From: Ectothiorhodospiraceae bacterium
Lineage (GTDB): Bacteria > Pseudomonadota > Gammaproteobacteria > Nitrococcales > Aquisalimonadaceae
NCBI GenBank assembly: GCA_020831845.1
Contig: JAFIFV010000027.1
Span: 1-39,368, forward strand
DNA length: 39,368 nt
Direction: 5' to 3'
The notes under the pieces were generated by a model. That model ran no database searches, was not told where the DNA came from, and saw only the letters and a program-made list of their open reading frames with translations. The position numbers and the translations under genes are program-made. Below, one piece after another: positions 16,825 to 25,737 of the stretch; the stretch's first letter is position 1, and each line of letters starts with the position of its first letter.

Positions 16825-18111
16825 TTAGCCTCCTTCCTGTTCCGCAAATGCCGCACCCAGCAGGGCGGGCAGTTCATCTCTGGGCACGGTGTGCTGAGGC
16901 TCATCCGCGCGCAAATTCTTGATACTGACGGTTCCGGCGGCCAGTTCATCGGCCGCCAGTACCAGTGCGTAGCGCGCACCGCTGCGGTCCGCGCGCTTGA
17001 ACTGACTCTTGAAGCTGCCGCCGCCGCAATGCATCTGCACGCGTAACCCCGGTAGCGCGTCGCGCAGCTGCTCGGCCAGCATCAGCCCCGGCGCCGAGGC
17101 CTCCTCCCCCACCAGAACCAGGTAGAGATCCGCCGCGGGCCTGGCCGGCACCCCGCCGGCCTCCTCCACCAGCGCCACCAGGCGCTCCAGCCCAAGGGCG
17201 AACCCGATGGCCGATGTCGGCTTGCCGCCCAGTTGTTCCACCAGGGCATCATACCGGCCGCCCGCACACACCGTGCCCTGCGCGCCAAGCCGATCGGTGA
17301 CCCACTCGAAGACTGTTCGACCGTAGTAGTCGAGCCCGCGCACCAGCCGCGGATTGACCTCGTAGGCCACACCGGCCTGCTCCAGCAAGTTGCAGAGCTG
17401 CCGGAAATGGGCGACGGAATCGGCATCCAGATAGTCTCTCAGCGCGGGGGCGCCGTCCAGCAAGTCCTGGGTGTCACTGTTCTTGCTGTCAAGAATACGA
17501 AGAGGGTTGGTATCCAGCCGGCGACGGCTGTCCTCATCCAGGCGCTCCCGATGGCCGGAAAGATACTCAACCAGCGCTTCCCGGTATCGCGCCCGTGCTT
17601 CCGGGGTACCCAGGCTGTTCAATTGCAAACGCACATGATCCAGGCCCAGCTCACGCAGCATTCGGGCAGTCATGGCGATCAGCTCGGCATCCACGTCCGG
17701 GCCGGCCAGCCCGAACACCTCGGCGCCGATCTGGTGGAACTGGCGCAGGCGGCCCTTCTGTGGCCGTTCATGGCGGAACATGCTCCCCATGTACCACAGT
17801 CGCGGCTGCTGGTTGTGCAGCAGGCCGTGCTGAAGGCAAGCCCTCACGCATCCGGCCGTGCCTTCCGGCCGCAGGCTGAGGCTATCGCCGTTGCGGTCCT
17901 CGAAGGTGTACATCTCCTTCTCGACGATATCGGTGACTTCGCCGATGGTCCGAGAGAACAGTTCGGTTTTTTCCAGCTGAGGCAGGCGGATTTCCTCGTA
18001 ACCATAACGCGCGAGCACGCCGGTCAACACGCCTTCCACGTGACGCCAGACGTGTGTCTGCTCAGGAAGCAGATCACTGAAACCGCGTACCGACTGTATC
18101 TGGTTGCCCAC
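16825..18111 (-). CDS. hisS: Histidyl-tRNA synthetase
   Basis: Class II synthetase charging tRNA-His. It starts at GTG 18111 with [16 protein letters not shown] after a GGAGG site. Motif 1 is followed by [17 protein letters not shown], motif 2 ([20 protein letters not shown]), [15 protein letters not shown] (histidine-A) and motif 3 ([15 protein letters not shown]). The C-terminal anticodon-binding domain has [16 protein letters not shown]. The 428-residue length is normal. The ispG gene that usually precedes hisS after rodZ is missing; 193 bp of non-coding DNA takes its place. Confidence 0.96.
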   Translation of the reverse strand: MGNQIQSVRGFSDLLPEQTHVWRHVEGVLTGVLARYGYEEIRLPQLEKTELFSRTIGEVTDIVEKEMYTFEDRNGDSLSLRPEGTAGCVRACLQHGLLHNQQPRLWYMGSMFRHERPQKGRLRQFHQIGAEVFGLAGPDVDAELIAMTARMLRELGLDHVRLQLNSLGTPEARARYREALVEYLSGHRERLDEDSRRRLDTNPLRILDSKNSDTQDLLDGAPALRDYLDADSVAHFRQLCNLLEQAGVAYEVNPRLVRGLDYYGRTVFEWVTDRLGAQGTVCAGGRYDALVEQLGGKPTSAIGFALGLERLVALVEEAGGVPARPAADLYLVLVGEEASAPGLMLAEQLRDALPGLRVQMHCGGGSFKSQFKRADRSGARYALVLAADELAAGTVSIKNLRADEPQHTVPRDELPALLGAAFAEQEGG

Positions 18112-18304
18112 CTGGCCTCCCCTGTTCGAACTCTCACAATGCCCCGTGGCCGCGGAAGACGCCGCCGCAGCCGGAACGGGCACTCGGATGAATCTGCTTC
18201 CAGGCTACCGGGCCTGTGCTGAATCTTTCGGAACATGCCACCGTGCCCGGCGCTATCGTGCGGCTTGCAGGCAAGGAATGACAATGGTTCCTGACGGACC
18301 GGAA

Positions 18305-19300
18305 TTAGTTCGGAACCTGTATCCGTACCACGCGGCCCGGGCGCCGGTTGCCCAGCTCGACATCCTGATCCTGGTAGCGGACCGCCACATGGTTGGCATC
18401 ACCAATCACCACCGAGAACGGTGCGGCCCCCCGAACGCGCTGGGAACCGTCTTCCTGAATCAAGCCATACAGCAGGCGCTCACCATCGGCATCATAAACC
18501 TCCACCCAGGATGGCCCTGAAAAGTCGAGCAACAGCTCTTCCGACCCGCCGGCGGCCGCGGATTCCGGCGCCTGCTCCTCGGCGCTGGATGGGACGTCCG
18601 GCTCGGCACCAGCCAAGTCGGAACTCTCGGCTGGTGGGGCGTCCACCGGCTCGTCATCAGGAATCTGCGCACTCGGGGGGCCGGCCAGATCATCGGTGAA
18701 CAATTGCTCCTCGTCCGGCTCATCCAGCACCAGGCCGTTGTCGTCAGGATCAAGCCCCGGGGGCACGGCGGGATCAGGCGTCTGGGTTTCAGGAGCTTCC
18801 GCCCCCCGCTCTGCCATCTCGGGCCTGGGTTCCCCAGCAGGCTCCTCAGGCGTGGGCTCGGTGGCCACCGGCGTCACATCGACTTCGTCAGTCGGATACA
18901 GCCAGACACCAATCCCTACCAGCAAGGCGATCACGCCGCCCAGCATGAAGCCCCGCATCATACCCGGACTGATGTCGGGCGAGGTCTTGACCGGACGACT
19001 CACCTTCAGAGGTTTCGCCGACTCCTGGGCAGCATCCCCGGGGTAGCGGGACAGCACCTCATCCACGTCCAGTCCCAGCAGCAACGCGTAAGACCGCAGA
19101 TAGCCCTTGGTGAATGTGGAAGGCGGCAGCGCGGCGAAATCGTCCGCCTCCAACTGCTCCATCATGGATTTCGACAGGTGCAATGCGGCGGCGACATCGG
19201 CCACCGACATGCCGTTCTCGACACGCGCGACGCGCAGAACCGCGCCCGGCCCGAGCCGCTTGCCAGCTTCCTGCGCCTCCTGGGAATGCTCAGTGCTCAT
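18305..19300 (-). CDS. rodZ: Cell-shape protein RodZ
   Basis: Bitopic membrane protein linking MreB filaments to the elongation machinery. A cytoplasmic Cro-like HTH (about 17-85: VARVENGMSVADVAAALHLS, KGYLRSYALLLGLD) precedes a basic juxtamembrane stretch and one transmembrane helix (about 116-135). A long Pro/Glu/Asp-rich periplasmic linker (about 140-250, markedly acidic) leads to the C-terminal beta domain (SGPSWVEVYDADGERLLYGL). The 331-residue length is normal. The start overlaps the pilF stop by four bases. Confidence 0.94.
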   Translation of the reverse strand: MSTEHSQEAQEAGKRLGPGAVLRVARVENGMSVADVAAALHLSKSMMEQLEADDFAALPPSTFTKGYLRSYALLLGLDVDEVLSRYPGDAAQESAKPLKVSRPVKTSPDISPGMMRGFMLGGVIALLVGIGVWLYPTDEVDVTPVATEPTPEEPAGEPRPEMAERGAEAPETQTPDPAVPPGLDPDDNGLVLDEPDEEQLFTDDLAGPPSAQIPDDEPVDAPPAESSDLAGAEPDVPSSAEEQAPESAAAGGSEELLLDFSGPSWVEVYDADGERLLYGLIQEDGSQRVRGAAPFSVVIGDANHVAVRYQDQDVELGNRRPGRVVRIQVPN

Positions 19301-20046
19301 CGATCAACCAGACGGAGATACTCGCGGGCTTCTTCGGAGTCGGGATAATCGGCACGCAGGCGCAGGCCGTAGCTTGACGCCTCGTCACGGTTACCCAGGG
19401 CACGTTCGATGCGCACCGCCAGCCACAGCGCCTGCGCATCCATATCACCCACTTCACGGTAGCGCTGCATGTAGCCGCGGGCGGACAGGTATTCCTCACT
19501 CTCGAACTGCAGCTCCGCCATCCGGCGCAAGGCTGGCGCAAAGGAAGGCGAGCGGTCCAGCGCCCGCCGCAGGTACTCCCGGGCCTTGTCATGATCACCG
19601 GCGCGCAGCGCACAAAATCCCGCATTGGCCAGCGGCAACTCGCGCCGCTCGTAGAGTGGATCCCTCAGCGCACGCTGGAACTGCTGTTCAGCCGCAGCAT
19701 ACTCTCCACGATTGCAAAGGAAACGACCATAGTTGTTATGTGCGGACGGGTTGCCGTCATCCAGGCGGACCGCGCGACGGTAATGGCGCTCCGCATCCTC
19801 ATACTCTTCCAGCCGCTCGTAGAGCACGGCAATTGAAGAGTGCGCCTGGGCGTTGCTGCCGTCCTGCTCCACCGCCTTGCGCAACGAGTCCATGGCCTGG
19901 TTCAGGTTGCCTTGCTGCATGTAGCTGATTCCCAACTGGGTGTTCACCATGGAGGCCTGTTTCATATCCCCGCGCTGCTGATTGGACGCACAGCCGGACA
20001 GCAGAAAGAACACAAAGGTCAGAACCAGCAGACGGCGCATTTCCAT
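19297..20046 (-). CDS. pilF: Type IV pilus assembly lipoprotein PilF (PilW)
   Basis: Outer-membrane lipoprotein with TPR repeats that assembles the PilQ secretin. The signal peptide MEMRRLLVLTFVFFLLSGC ends in lipobox LSGC. About six TPR units follow (TQLGISYMQQGNLNQAMDSL, SSIAVLYERLEEYEDAERHY, NYGRFLCNRGEYAAAEQQF). The ATG at 20046 sits five bases after GGAG; a GTG at 20052 and ATG at 20040 are alternatives. It begins just after the rlmN stop and overlaps rodZ at its end. Confidence 0.93.
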   Translation of the reverse strand: MEMRRLLVLTFVFFLLSGCASNQQRGDMKQASMVNTQLGISYMQQGNLNQAMDSLRKAVEQDGSNAQAHSSIAVLYERLEEYEDAERHYRRAVRLDDGNPSAHNNYGRFLCNRGEYAAAEQQFQRALRDPLYERRELPLANAGFCALRAGDHDKAREYLRRALDRSPSFAPALRRMAELQFESEEYLSARGYMQRYREVGDMDAQALWLAVRIERALGNRDEASSYGLRLRADYPDSEEAREYLRLVDR

Positions 20047-20048
20047 AG

Positions 20049-21185
20049 TCACTCCACGGCCTGCAGCCGTTGTTCGCGCTTGAATCGACGTTTCGTCCGA
20101 TCAGCCACCTTGCCGACCAGTTGCCCACAGGCGCCATCGATGTCTTCGCCGCGGGTTTTCCGGGTTGTGGAAACCAGCCCTGCCCGGCTCAGAATCTGGC
20201 TGAACTGCTGAATGCGCTGGTCGCCGGAACGACGATAACGCGCTTCGGGAAAGGGGTTGAATGGGATGAGGTTCACCTTGGAGGGTATATCGCGGATCAG
20301 CCGCGCCAACTCCCGGGCGTGCTCATCGCTGTCATTGACGCCGTCCAGCATCACGTACTCCCAGGTGATGCGGCGATGGGGCTTGTCGGCTATGTATCGG
20401 CGACAGGCCTCCAGCAGCTCGGCTATCGGGTATTTCTTGTTTATCGGCACCAGTTCATCCCGGAGCGCATCGTTGGGCGCATGCAGGGAGACTGCCAGAC
20501 TGATGTCGCTGACTTCCGTTAACCGGTTCAAATACGGCACCACACCGGAGGTGCTCAACGTCACCCTCCGCTTGGACAAACCGTATGCATGATCATCCTT
20601 CATCAGTTCCGAGGCAGGCACCACCTGCTTGAAATTCAGCAACGGCTCGCCCATGCCCATGAACACCACGTTGGTCACCTGGCGTCCCGGCTCCTCCTCG
20701 TCCAGCAGCTTGTTGACATACCAGAGCTGGCCGATGATTTCAGCGGTGGAGAGATTGCGATTGAAGCCCTGCACACCGGTGGAGCAGAAGCTGCACTCCA
20801 GCGCGCAACCCACCTGCGAGGAGATGCAGAGCGTATCCCTGCCCTTCTCGGGAATGAGCACGGTTTCCACTGCATTGGCACCGTCAAGCCGCAGCAGCCA
20901 CTTGCGGGTGCCATCGGCGGAGGTCTGGTCCATTACCGCTTCGGGCACCCGGATCTCCGCCACCTCGGACAGTTTCTGCCGCAAGGCCTTACTGAGGTCG
21001 GTCATGCCGTCGAAGCTGATCACCCGACGCGCGTGCACCCATTTCAGAATCTGGGACACGCGAAAGGGTTTCTCGCCGAGTTCGGCGAAAAACCCTTCCA
21101 GCGCCTGACGGTCCAGGCCCAGCAGATTGATCTTGCCGGAGCCGGGGCCATGCTCGGCGACAACCTTAACGGGAACAGATTTCAT
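20049..21185 (-). CDS. rlmN: Dual-specificity 23S rRNA/tRNA adenine-C2 methyltransferase
   Basis: Radical-SAM enzyme methylating A2503 of 23S rRNA and A37 of certain tRNAs. The cluster motif CALECSFC (CxxxCxxC) is followed by [44 protein letters not shown] and AVSLHAPND. The C-terminal [15 protein letters not shown] carries the Cys that resolves the covalent adduct. The ATG at 21185 (MKSVPVKVV) overlaps the ndk end by 20 bp and has an AAGG site. The longer reading to 21242 adds residues read out of frame through ndk. 378 residues, normal. Confidence 0.96.
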   Translation of the reverse strand: MKSVPVKVVAEHGPGSGKINLLGLDRQALEGFFAELGEKPFRVSQILKWVHARRVISFDGMTDLSKALRQKLSEVAEIRVPEAVMDQTSADGTRKWLLRLDGANAVETVLIPEKGRDTLCISSQVGCALECSFCSTGVQGFNRNLSTAEIIGQLWYVNKLLDEEEPGRQVTNVVFMGMGEPLLNFKQVVPASELMKDDHAYGLSKRRVTLSTSGVVPYLNRLTEVSDISLAVSLHAPNDALRDELVPINKKYPIAELLEACRRYIADKPHRRITWEYVMLDGVNDSDEHARELARLIRDIPSKVNLIPFNPFPEARYRRSGDQRIQQFSQILSRAGLVSTTRKTRGEDIDGACGQLVGKVADRTKRRFKREQRLQAVE

Positions 21186-21591
21186 CAGCCTTGAAGAAAT
21201 ACTCGATTTCCTGCTTGGCGGTTTCCGGCGCGTCGGACCCATGAACGGCGTTGGCGTCTATGGATTCCGCATAGTCGTGGCGCAGAGTGCCGGCGGCGGC
21301 TTCCTTCGGGTTGGTGGCACCCATGATCTCGCGGTTCTTGCGGATGGCATCCTCGCCTTCCAGCACCTGCACGACCACAGGCCCGGAAATCATGAAGCCC
21401 ACCAGGTCGTTGAAGAACGGACGCTCCCTGTGGACGGCATAGAAGCCTTCCGCCTGCTCGCGGCTCAGCTGCATCATGCGCGCAGCCACAATCTTGAGCT
21501 GGGCCTTCTCGAAGCGATTGTAGATCTCACCGATGACGTTCTTCGCCACGGCATCGGGTTTGATAATGGATAGGGTACGTTCCACAGCCAT
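21166..21591 (-). CDS. ndk: Nucleoside diphosphate kinase
   Basis: Transfers gamma-phosphate between nucleoside triphosphates and diphosphates through a phosphohistidine. It begins [20 protein letters not shown] and has [23 protein letters not shown]. The catalytic His motif is [20 protein letters not shown] (His near 117). The 141-residue length is normal. It is the first gene of the ndk-rlmN-pilF-rodZ run, with a strong terminator isolating it from the iron-sulfur operon upstream. Confidence 0.97.
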   Translation of the reverse strand: MAVERTLSIIKPDAVAKNVIGEIYNRFEKAQLKIVAARMMQLSREQAEGFYAVHRERPFFNDLVGFMISGPVVVQVLEGEDAIRKNREIMGATNPKEAAAGTLRHDYAESIDANAVHGSDAPETAKQEIEYFFKADEICSR

Positions 21592-21657
21592 CCGGAAACT
21601 CCGTCAAGTGAATTTAAGTCGTTTGGAATAATCCCTGCGGGAGCCTCTGATCTCCCT

Positions 21658-21705
21658 GAAAAAAAACACCAGCCGCCAGCAGCAGACGTTCTGCGGAGGC
21701 GGCTG
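21658..21705 (-). terminator. Rho-independent terminator of the cysE-iscA operon
   Basis: On the minus strand CAGCCGCC pairs with GGCGGCTG. A second nested inverted pair lies in the loop (CAGAACG...CGTCTG), and after two or three bases there is a run of eight T (21659-21666). It lies about 110 bp past the iscA stop and before ndk. Confidence 0.8.
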
Positions 21706-21788
21706 AGACGAAAAGTCTGCTAGTGTAACGCTTGCCGGTTTAACCGGCAATTTGCCGATCGCACCGGAGCGGCTATCAAGGAGGTATC

Positions 21789-21815
21789 CCAGGGAAGCTC
21801 TGAATAACTCCCTAG
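21789..21815. repeat. Minimal remnant of the repeat next to the iscA stop
   Basis: GGAAGCTCTGAATAACTCC (21793-21811) is flanked by CCAG and CTAG. It looks like an element reduced to its two tips with a diverged target duplication. The CTAG provides the TAG stop of iscA on the minus strand. Confidence 0.5.
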
Positions 21816-22135
21816 ACGCTGAAGGATTCCCCGCAACCACACTGCGCGGTGACGTTGGGGTTACGGAAGTCGAAGCGCTGGTTGAGCCCTTCACGGATGA
21901 AATCCACTTCCATGCCATCCAGAAACGGCAGGCTCTTGCGGTCCACCACTACCTGCACACCGTGCTGCTCGAATACCTGGTCGTTGTCGGTCAGCTGCTC
22001 ACCGTAGTCCACCGTGTAGGCAAAACCGGAACAACCGCTGGTACGTACACCCAGACGCAGATACCCCCCCTGCCCCTGGCGGGCGGCATGGGACTTAACG
22101 TGTTCGGCTGCCTTTTCGGTCAGTACGATCCCCAT
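21812..22135 (-). CDS. iscA: A-type iron-sulfur carrier protein IscA
   Basis: A 107-residue carrier delivering iron-sulfur clusters. It has the full family layout, with LRLGVRTSGCSGFAYTVDY (first Cys) and FRNPNVTAQCGCGESFSV (CGC). All three ligand cysteines are intact, in contrast to the IscU-like protein encoded three bases upstream. It is closer to IscA than to ErpA by its start (VLTEKAAEHVKSH) and C-terminus. It is the last gene of the operon. Confidence 0.93.
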   Translation of the reverse strand: MGIVLTEKAAEHVKSHAARQGQGGYLRLGVRTSGCSGFAYTVDYGEQLTDNDQVFEQHGVQVVVDRKSLPFLDGMEVDFIREGLNQRFDFRNPNVTAQCGCGESFSV

Positions 22136-22138
22136 AAT

Positions 22139-22534
22139 TCACCTCTTTTCACACATTCGCGACGATGTAGCGTCATCCAGCGCCGCGCGCAGCGCATCCT
22201 CGACCACCAGCACACGCGACAACAATGCGGGCTCGAGATCCAGCGCCTCGGCCACCAATGGTGGCAAGGGGGCGGACAGCTCTTCCGGCGACCTGCCCTC
22301 GCAATATTCCGCCACCCAATCGCTGCTGGCGATGGCCGCCGGACAGCCGAAGCACTCCCAGCCCGCCCGGGCGATCCGGCCGGAGCCGTCGAGTCCGATC
22401 CGGAACCGCACGCGTATGCCCGATTTTACATGACCGGAGGCCCCGTTGCCGACAATCAGGCCTTCGCCGTCGAACAAACCCGCCCGGCGCGGATCACGGA
22501 AGTGCTCCAGAACCTTGGGGCTGAAGGCGTTCAT
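22139..22534 (-). CDS. Degenerate IscU-like protein lacking two ligand cysteines
   Basis: A 131-residue homologue of the IscU/NifU-N scaffold (FSPKVLEHFRDPRRAGLFD; GCPAAIASSDWVAEY). Compared with E. coli IscU, the first cluster motif PACGDV reads GASGHV: Cys becomes Ser33 and the Asp becomes His35. The second Cys is kept (Cys64 in FGC). The HscA-recognition/third-ligand region LPPVKIHC reads LEPALLSR, losing both the LPPVK motif and the His-Cys pair. The reading frame is open with normal codon use, so this is divergence, not a frameshift. It overlaps the desulfurase stop by four bases. It is unlikely to hold a cluster like IscU; it may bind the desulfurase or carry sulfur. Confidence 0.85.
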   Translation of the reverse strand: MNAFSPKVLEHFRDPRRAGLFDGEGLIVGNGASGHVKSGIRVRFRIGLDGSGRIARAGWECFGCPAAIASSDWVAEYCEGRSPEELSAPLPPLVAEALDLEPALLSRVLVVEDALRAALDDATSSRMCEKR

Positions 22535-23784
22535 TGCAAGACCTTGGACCCCGCGGAGACCGCCGCGTTCCCCTGCCGGGCCTCCGTGCCGATCTCACCG
22601 CCTTCCTCGCCACGGACCGCGGAGAACGACCGCAGCCGGCGCAGCCCCTGCAGCACGCTGCGGGCGACCCGGTCCACGTCCTCTGCACGTGTGGTACGCC
22701 CGAGGCTGAACCGGAAACTGCTGATGACCAGCGTGTCCGGAACACCCATGGCGCGCAGCACATGGGAGGGCGTGGCGTCGGCACTCGCACAGGCGGACCC
22801 GGTGGAGATTGCCACAGCGTCCTCCAGTTCGGTCTCCAGCGCCTCCCCGTGGACGCCCTGAAAACCGACATTCAGGATATGCGGGGCGCCATCCCAGCGA
22901 CCATGCAAGACGACACCGCCCGCTTCCGATAGCCGGTCCCAGAGGCGCCGGCGCATGGCCAGCAGGTGCGCCGAATCGGTATCGATCCGCTCCGCGGCAA
23001 GCGCACAGGCAAGCCCCATGCCGGCGATCTGGTGGGTCGCCAGCGTCCCCGGCCGCATCCCCCGTTCCTGCCCGCCGCCGTAAGCCAGGGGCTCAATCCG
23101 CAGACGGGGCCGGGGCCTTACATAGAGCGCACCGACTCCCTTGGGGCCATACAGCTTGTGGGCTGACAGGGAGACCATATCCACCCCCCAGTCAGCCACG
23201 GCCAACGGCAGCCGGCCGGCGCTCTGGGCGGCGTCGACGTGGAATAGCACCGGGCAACTCCGCAGCGTATCGGCGATAGCCGCGATATCATGGATCACGC
23301 CGGTTTCGTTGTTCACATGCATCAGCGACACCAGCACCGTGTCGTCCCGCACCGCATCCAGCACCCGTCCCGGACAGAGGCTGCCGTCCGGCGCGGGATC
23401 CAGCAAGGTGACTTCCGCACCTTCGCGCTCCAGCGCCGCACAGGCTTCCAGTACCGCCTTGTGTTCCGTCCGGCAACTGACGAGATGCCGCCCGCGCCCG
23501 CGCTTCATGGCAAACCTGACCGCTCCCAGCAATGCCAGGTTATTGGCTTCGGTCGCTCCGGAGGTCCAGACGATACCTTCGGGCTCGGCACCGACCAGGG
23601 CGGCCACCTGTTGCCGGGCCTTCTCCACCGCTGCCGCCGCGCCGCGCCCGTAGCAATGCCCCCTGGAGGACGGGTTACCCATGGCATCGGCCCCGGACAG
23701 CCAGCGCATCATCACCTCCACAACCGCCGGGTCCACAGGTGTGGTGGCGGCATGGTCGAGATAGACAGGCGGCGCCTCAGTCAC
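22531..23784 (-). CDS. Cysteine desulfurase (IscS/NifS family)
   Basis: PLP enzyme taking sulfur from cysteine as a persulfide. It begins [15 protein letters not shown] and has [24 protein letters not shown], the PLP lysine in [12 protein letters not shown] (near 210) and the nucleophilic Cys in [20 protein letters not shown] (near 332). About 417 residues, with a C-terminal tail somewhat longer than IscS. I choose GTG at 23784, which gives the family N-terminus and overlaps the cysE end; ATG at 23793 is possible. It is coupled to the IscU-like gene by a four-base overlap. Confidence 0.93.
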   Translation of the reverse strand: MTEAPPVYLDHAATTPVDPAVVEVMMRWLSGADAMGNPSSRGHCYGRGAAAAVEKARQQVAALVGAEPEGIVWTSGATEANNLALLGAVRFAMKRGRGRHLVSCRTEHKAVLEACAALEREGAEVTLLDPAPDGSLCPGRVLDAVRDDTVLVSLMHVNNETGVIHDIAAIADTLRSCPVLFHVDAAQSAGRLPLAVADWGVDMVSLSAHKLYGPKGVGALYVRPRPRLRIEPLAYGGGQERGMRPGTLATHQIAGMGLACALAAERIDTDSAHLLAMRRRLWDRLSEAGGVVLHGRWDGAPHILNVGFQGVHGEALETELEDAVAISTGSACASADATPSHVLRAMGVPDTLVISSFRFSLGRTTRAEDVDRVARSVLQGLRRLRSFSAVRGEEGGEIGTEARQGNAAVSAGSKVLQ

Positions 23785-24586
23785 GGCCCCCATCCTCGGT
23801 GGCGGCATCAGATTCCACCGCGGTGGAGCTGCGCGTACCGTGCCCGTTCTCCATTTCGCAGCAGCTGAGGTCCGGCAGCTCAACGTCCTTCAGCGCCCCG
23901 CCCAGATGGCGAATGGCCTGGCACATTTCCTCCAGACGCTGGTCGGTGGCATGGATGTGGTCCAGCATGGAGTTGATGGCGTTGCTCACCGGGTCCGGCA
24001 TATCGGTCTGGCCGTAGGCGTCGAAGCCGATCTTGCGTGCCGTTTCCTCGCGCTGGGCGGTGCGCCCGGGAGGGCGCTGCCCCGCGATACGGGCGGGAAT
24101 CCCCACCAGGGTGGCCCCGTCCGGCACATCTTTCAGGACAACGGCGTTGGAGCCCACGCGGGCGCCGTCGCCCACCATGATCGGCCCCAGCACCTTGGCC
24201 CCGGCTCCGACCACGATATTGTTGCCCAACGTCGGGTGGCGCTTTCCCTTGGCCGTGCTGGTGCCGCCCAGCGTGACGCCGTGATACAACGTGACGTCGT
24301 CGCCGATTTCCGCCGTCTCGCCAATCACCACGCCCATCCCGTGGTCAATGAAAAAGCGCCGGCCGATACGCGCCCCCGGGTGAATCTCGATGCCAGTCAG
24401 CCAGCGTGCACCCGTGGATAGAAACCGGGCCAGCCAGCGCAGACGCCAGTTCCACAGCCGGTGGCAGAGACGATGCCAGAGCAACGCGTGCAGGCCAGGG
24501 TAGCAGGTGAGCACTTCGAAAGCGTTACGGGCTGCCGGGTCCCGATCCATCACGGAGCGGATATCTTCTCTCAGACGTTCGAACAT
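23777..24586 (-). CDS. cysE: Serine O-acetyltransferase
   Basis: Makes O-acetylserine from serine and acetyl-CoA, the first step of cysteine synthesis. The N-terminal helical domain ([20 protein letters not shown]) leads to a left-handed beta-helix of hexapeptides: [40 protein letters not shown] and [20 protein letters not shown]. The active-site Asp-His are in [11 protein letters not shown]. The C-terminal tail is Glu/Asp-rich instead of the Ile-ending tail used for the CysK complex in E. coli. The ATG at 24586 has AGGGA eight bases upstream. First gene of the sulfur operon, so cysteine supply and desulfuration are coupled; iscR, which often stands here, is absent. Confidence 0.94.
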   Translation of the reverse strand: MFERLREDIRSVMDRDPAARNAFEVLTCYPGLHALLWHRLCHRLWNWRLRWLARFLSTGARWLTGIEIHPGARIGRRFFIDHGMGVVIGETAEIGDDVTLYHGVTLGGTSTAKGKRHPTLGNNIVVGAGAKVLGPIMVGDGARVGSNAVVLKDVPDGATLVGIPARIAGQRPPGRTAQREETARKIGFDAYGQTDMPDPVSNAINSMLDHIHATDQRLEEMCQAIRHLGGALKDVELPDLSCCEMENGHGTRSSTAVESDAATEDGGRD

Positions 24587-24670
24587 TGCGTATTCCCTGA
24601 AATGCGGGGACAGGACCTGCAAGCAGGCAATCAGGGCGGCGCGCCGGCCGCTCTTCAGTAACAGGGCCGG

Positions 24671-24687
24671 CTACAACAGGAGTAGCT
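24671..24687. other. Small hairpin in the trmJ-cysE gap
   Basis: GCTAC, loop AACAGGA, GTAGC forms a 5-bp stem about 85 bp before the cysE start. The 183-bp gap otherwise shows no gene; it must contain the cysE promoter, but I cannot assign boxes with confidence. Confidence 0.25.
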
Positions 24688-24769
24688 GTAACGCGTGAGG
24701 ATCATGCTCTTCATGGCTGAATGTTAACGCTTCCAGGACCTCACGCCAATTCCGAACCGTCCGCGGAGT

Positions 24770-25540
24770 TCATTCACCACCCTGCTCCCGGGCGCGTTTG
24801 CGCTGCCCGGGCAACGTGCCCTCCATACCCATCTCGATATGCGCCAGGATACCTCGCAGGATCTGGTATTCGTTGTGATCCGGCCGGGCCCTGTTGAACA
24901 TCAGCCTCAGCCGCCGCATCAGGACACGGGGATTTTCCTGGCGCAGGAACTCGATTCGGACCAGAACCTCCTCCAGGTGCCGATGGAACTGCTCCATCTG
25001 CTCTGCCGTCGCAGGCGGCCATTCCGACGCCGGTTGTGGTGCCGGCGCCCCCGCCAGAGCGGCCTGGCGCAGCTCGTAGCTCATCACCTGCACCGCTGCC
25101 GCCAGATTCAGTGACGAGTAGTCCGGATTGGCGGGAATGTGTACCACCCGGTGGCAGCGATCCACCTCTTCATTGGTCAAGCCGGTCCGCTCCCGGCCGA
25201 ACAGCACCGCCGCCGGGTAGCGCGCCGACTCCATCACCACCCGGCGGGCACTCTCGGAGGGCAGCTCGGCCGGCGAGGAGAGGTTCCGGGTGCGAGCGGA
25301 GAGCCCCACCACCAGCCCGGCACCGGCCAGGGCCTGGTCCAGCGTGTCGTGAACACGGGCCTCGGTCAGCACGTCGTCCGCACCGGATGCCATGGTGGAC
25401 GCATCGGCATGCGGCCACTGCCGGGGATTCACCAGGTGCAGCTCGTGCAGCCCCATGGTCTTCATTGCGCGGGCCGCCGAACCGATGTTGGCGGCCAGTT
25501 GGGGTTCAACCAGAACGATGCGGATATCTTGCAGTTTCAT
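24770..25540 (-). CDS. trmJ: tRNA (cytidine/uridine-2'-O-)-methyltransferase TrmJ
   Basis: SPOUT-class enzyme methylating the 2'-hydroxyl of nucleotide 32 in several tRNAs. It begins IRIVLVEPQLAANIGSAARA, then MKTMGLHELHLVNPR. The knot region has AAVLFGRERTGLTNEEVDRC and NPDYSSLNLAAAVQVMSYEL. A C-terminal helical extension (QMEQFHRHLEEVLVRIEFL, MRRLRLMFNRARPD) matches TrmJ. 256 residues, normal. It is divergent from suhB, the usual gammaproteobacterial arrangement. Confidence 0.95.
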   Translation of the reverse strand: MKLQDIRIVLVEPQLAANIGSAARAMKTMGLHELHLVNPRQWPHADASTMASGADDVLTEARVHDTLDQALAGAGLVVGLSARTRNLSSPAELPSESARRVVMESARYPAAVLFGRERTGLTNEEVDRCHRVVHIPANPDYSSLNLAAAVQVMSYELRQAALAGAPAPQPASEWPPATAEQMEQFHRHLEEVLVRIEFLRQENPRVLMRRLRLMFNRARPDHNEYQILRGILAHIEMGMEGTLPGQRKRAREQGGE

Positions 25541-25737
25541 CAGATGGCGCCCACGAGAAACGCTGACGTACCCAAGCCGGGAATGCAGGCGCGACAGTGT
25601 ACCCGCGGCAGGGTCGACATGCCATTTCGGGGCGTGATTTCTTCACCTGATAGCGTGTTCCTGCTATTCTGCGCAGCCTTGGGAAGGTGGCACCCGCTCC
25701 CGCTCCAAACTCCTTTTCTGACATCGAGCGAAACCAG

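Noticed and set aside
22139..22534. Frameshift as explanation for the missing IscU cysteines
   Set aside because: Both altered motifs lie in the same uninterrupted frame as the intact parts on either side, and neither alternative frame restores a Cys at those positions.
24587..24769. A hidden iscR gene upstream of cysE
   Set aside because: The gap is only 183 bp and contains no frame of adequate length.
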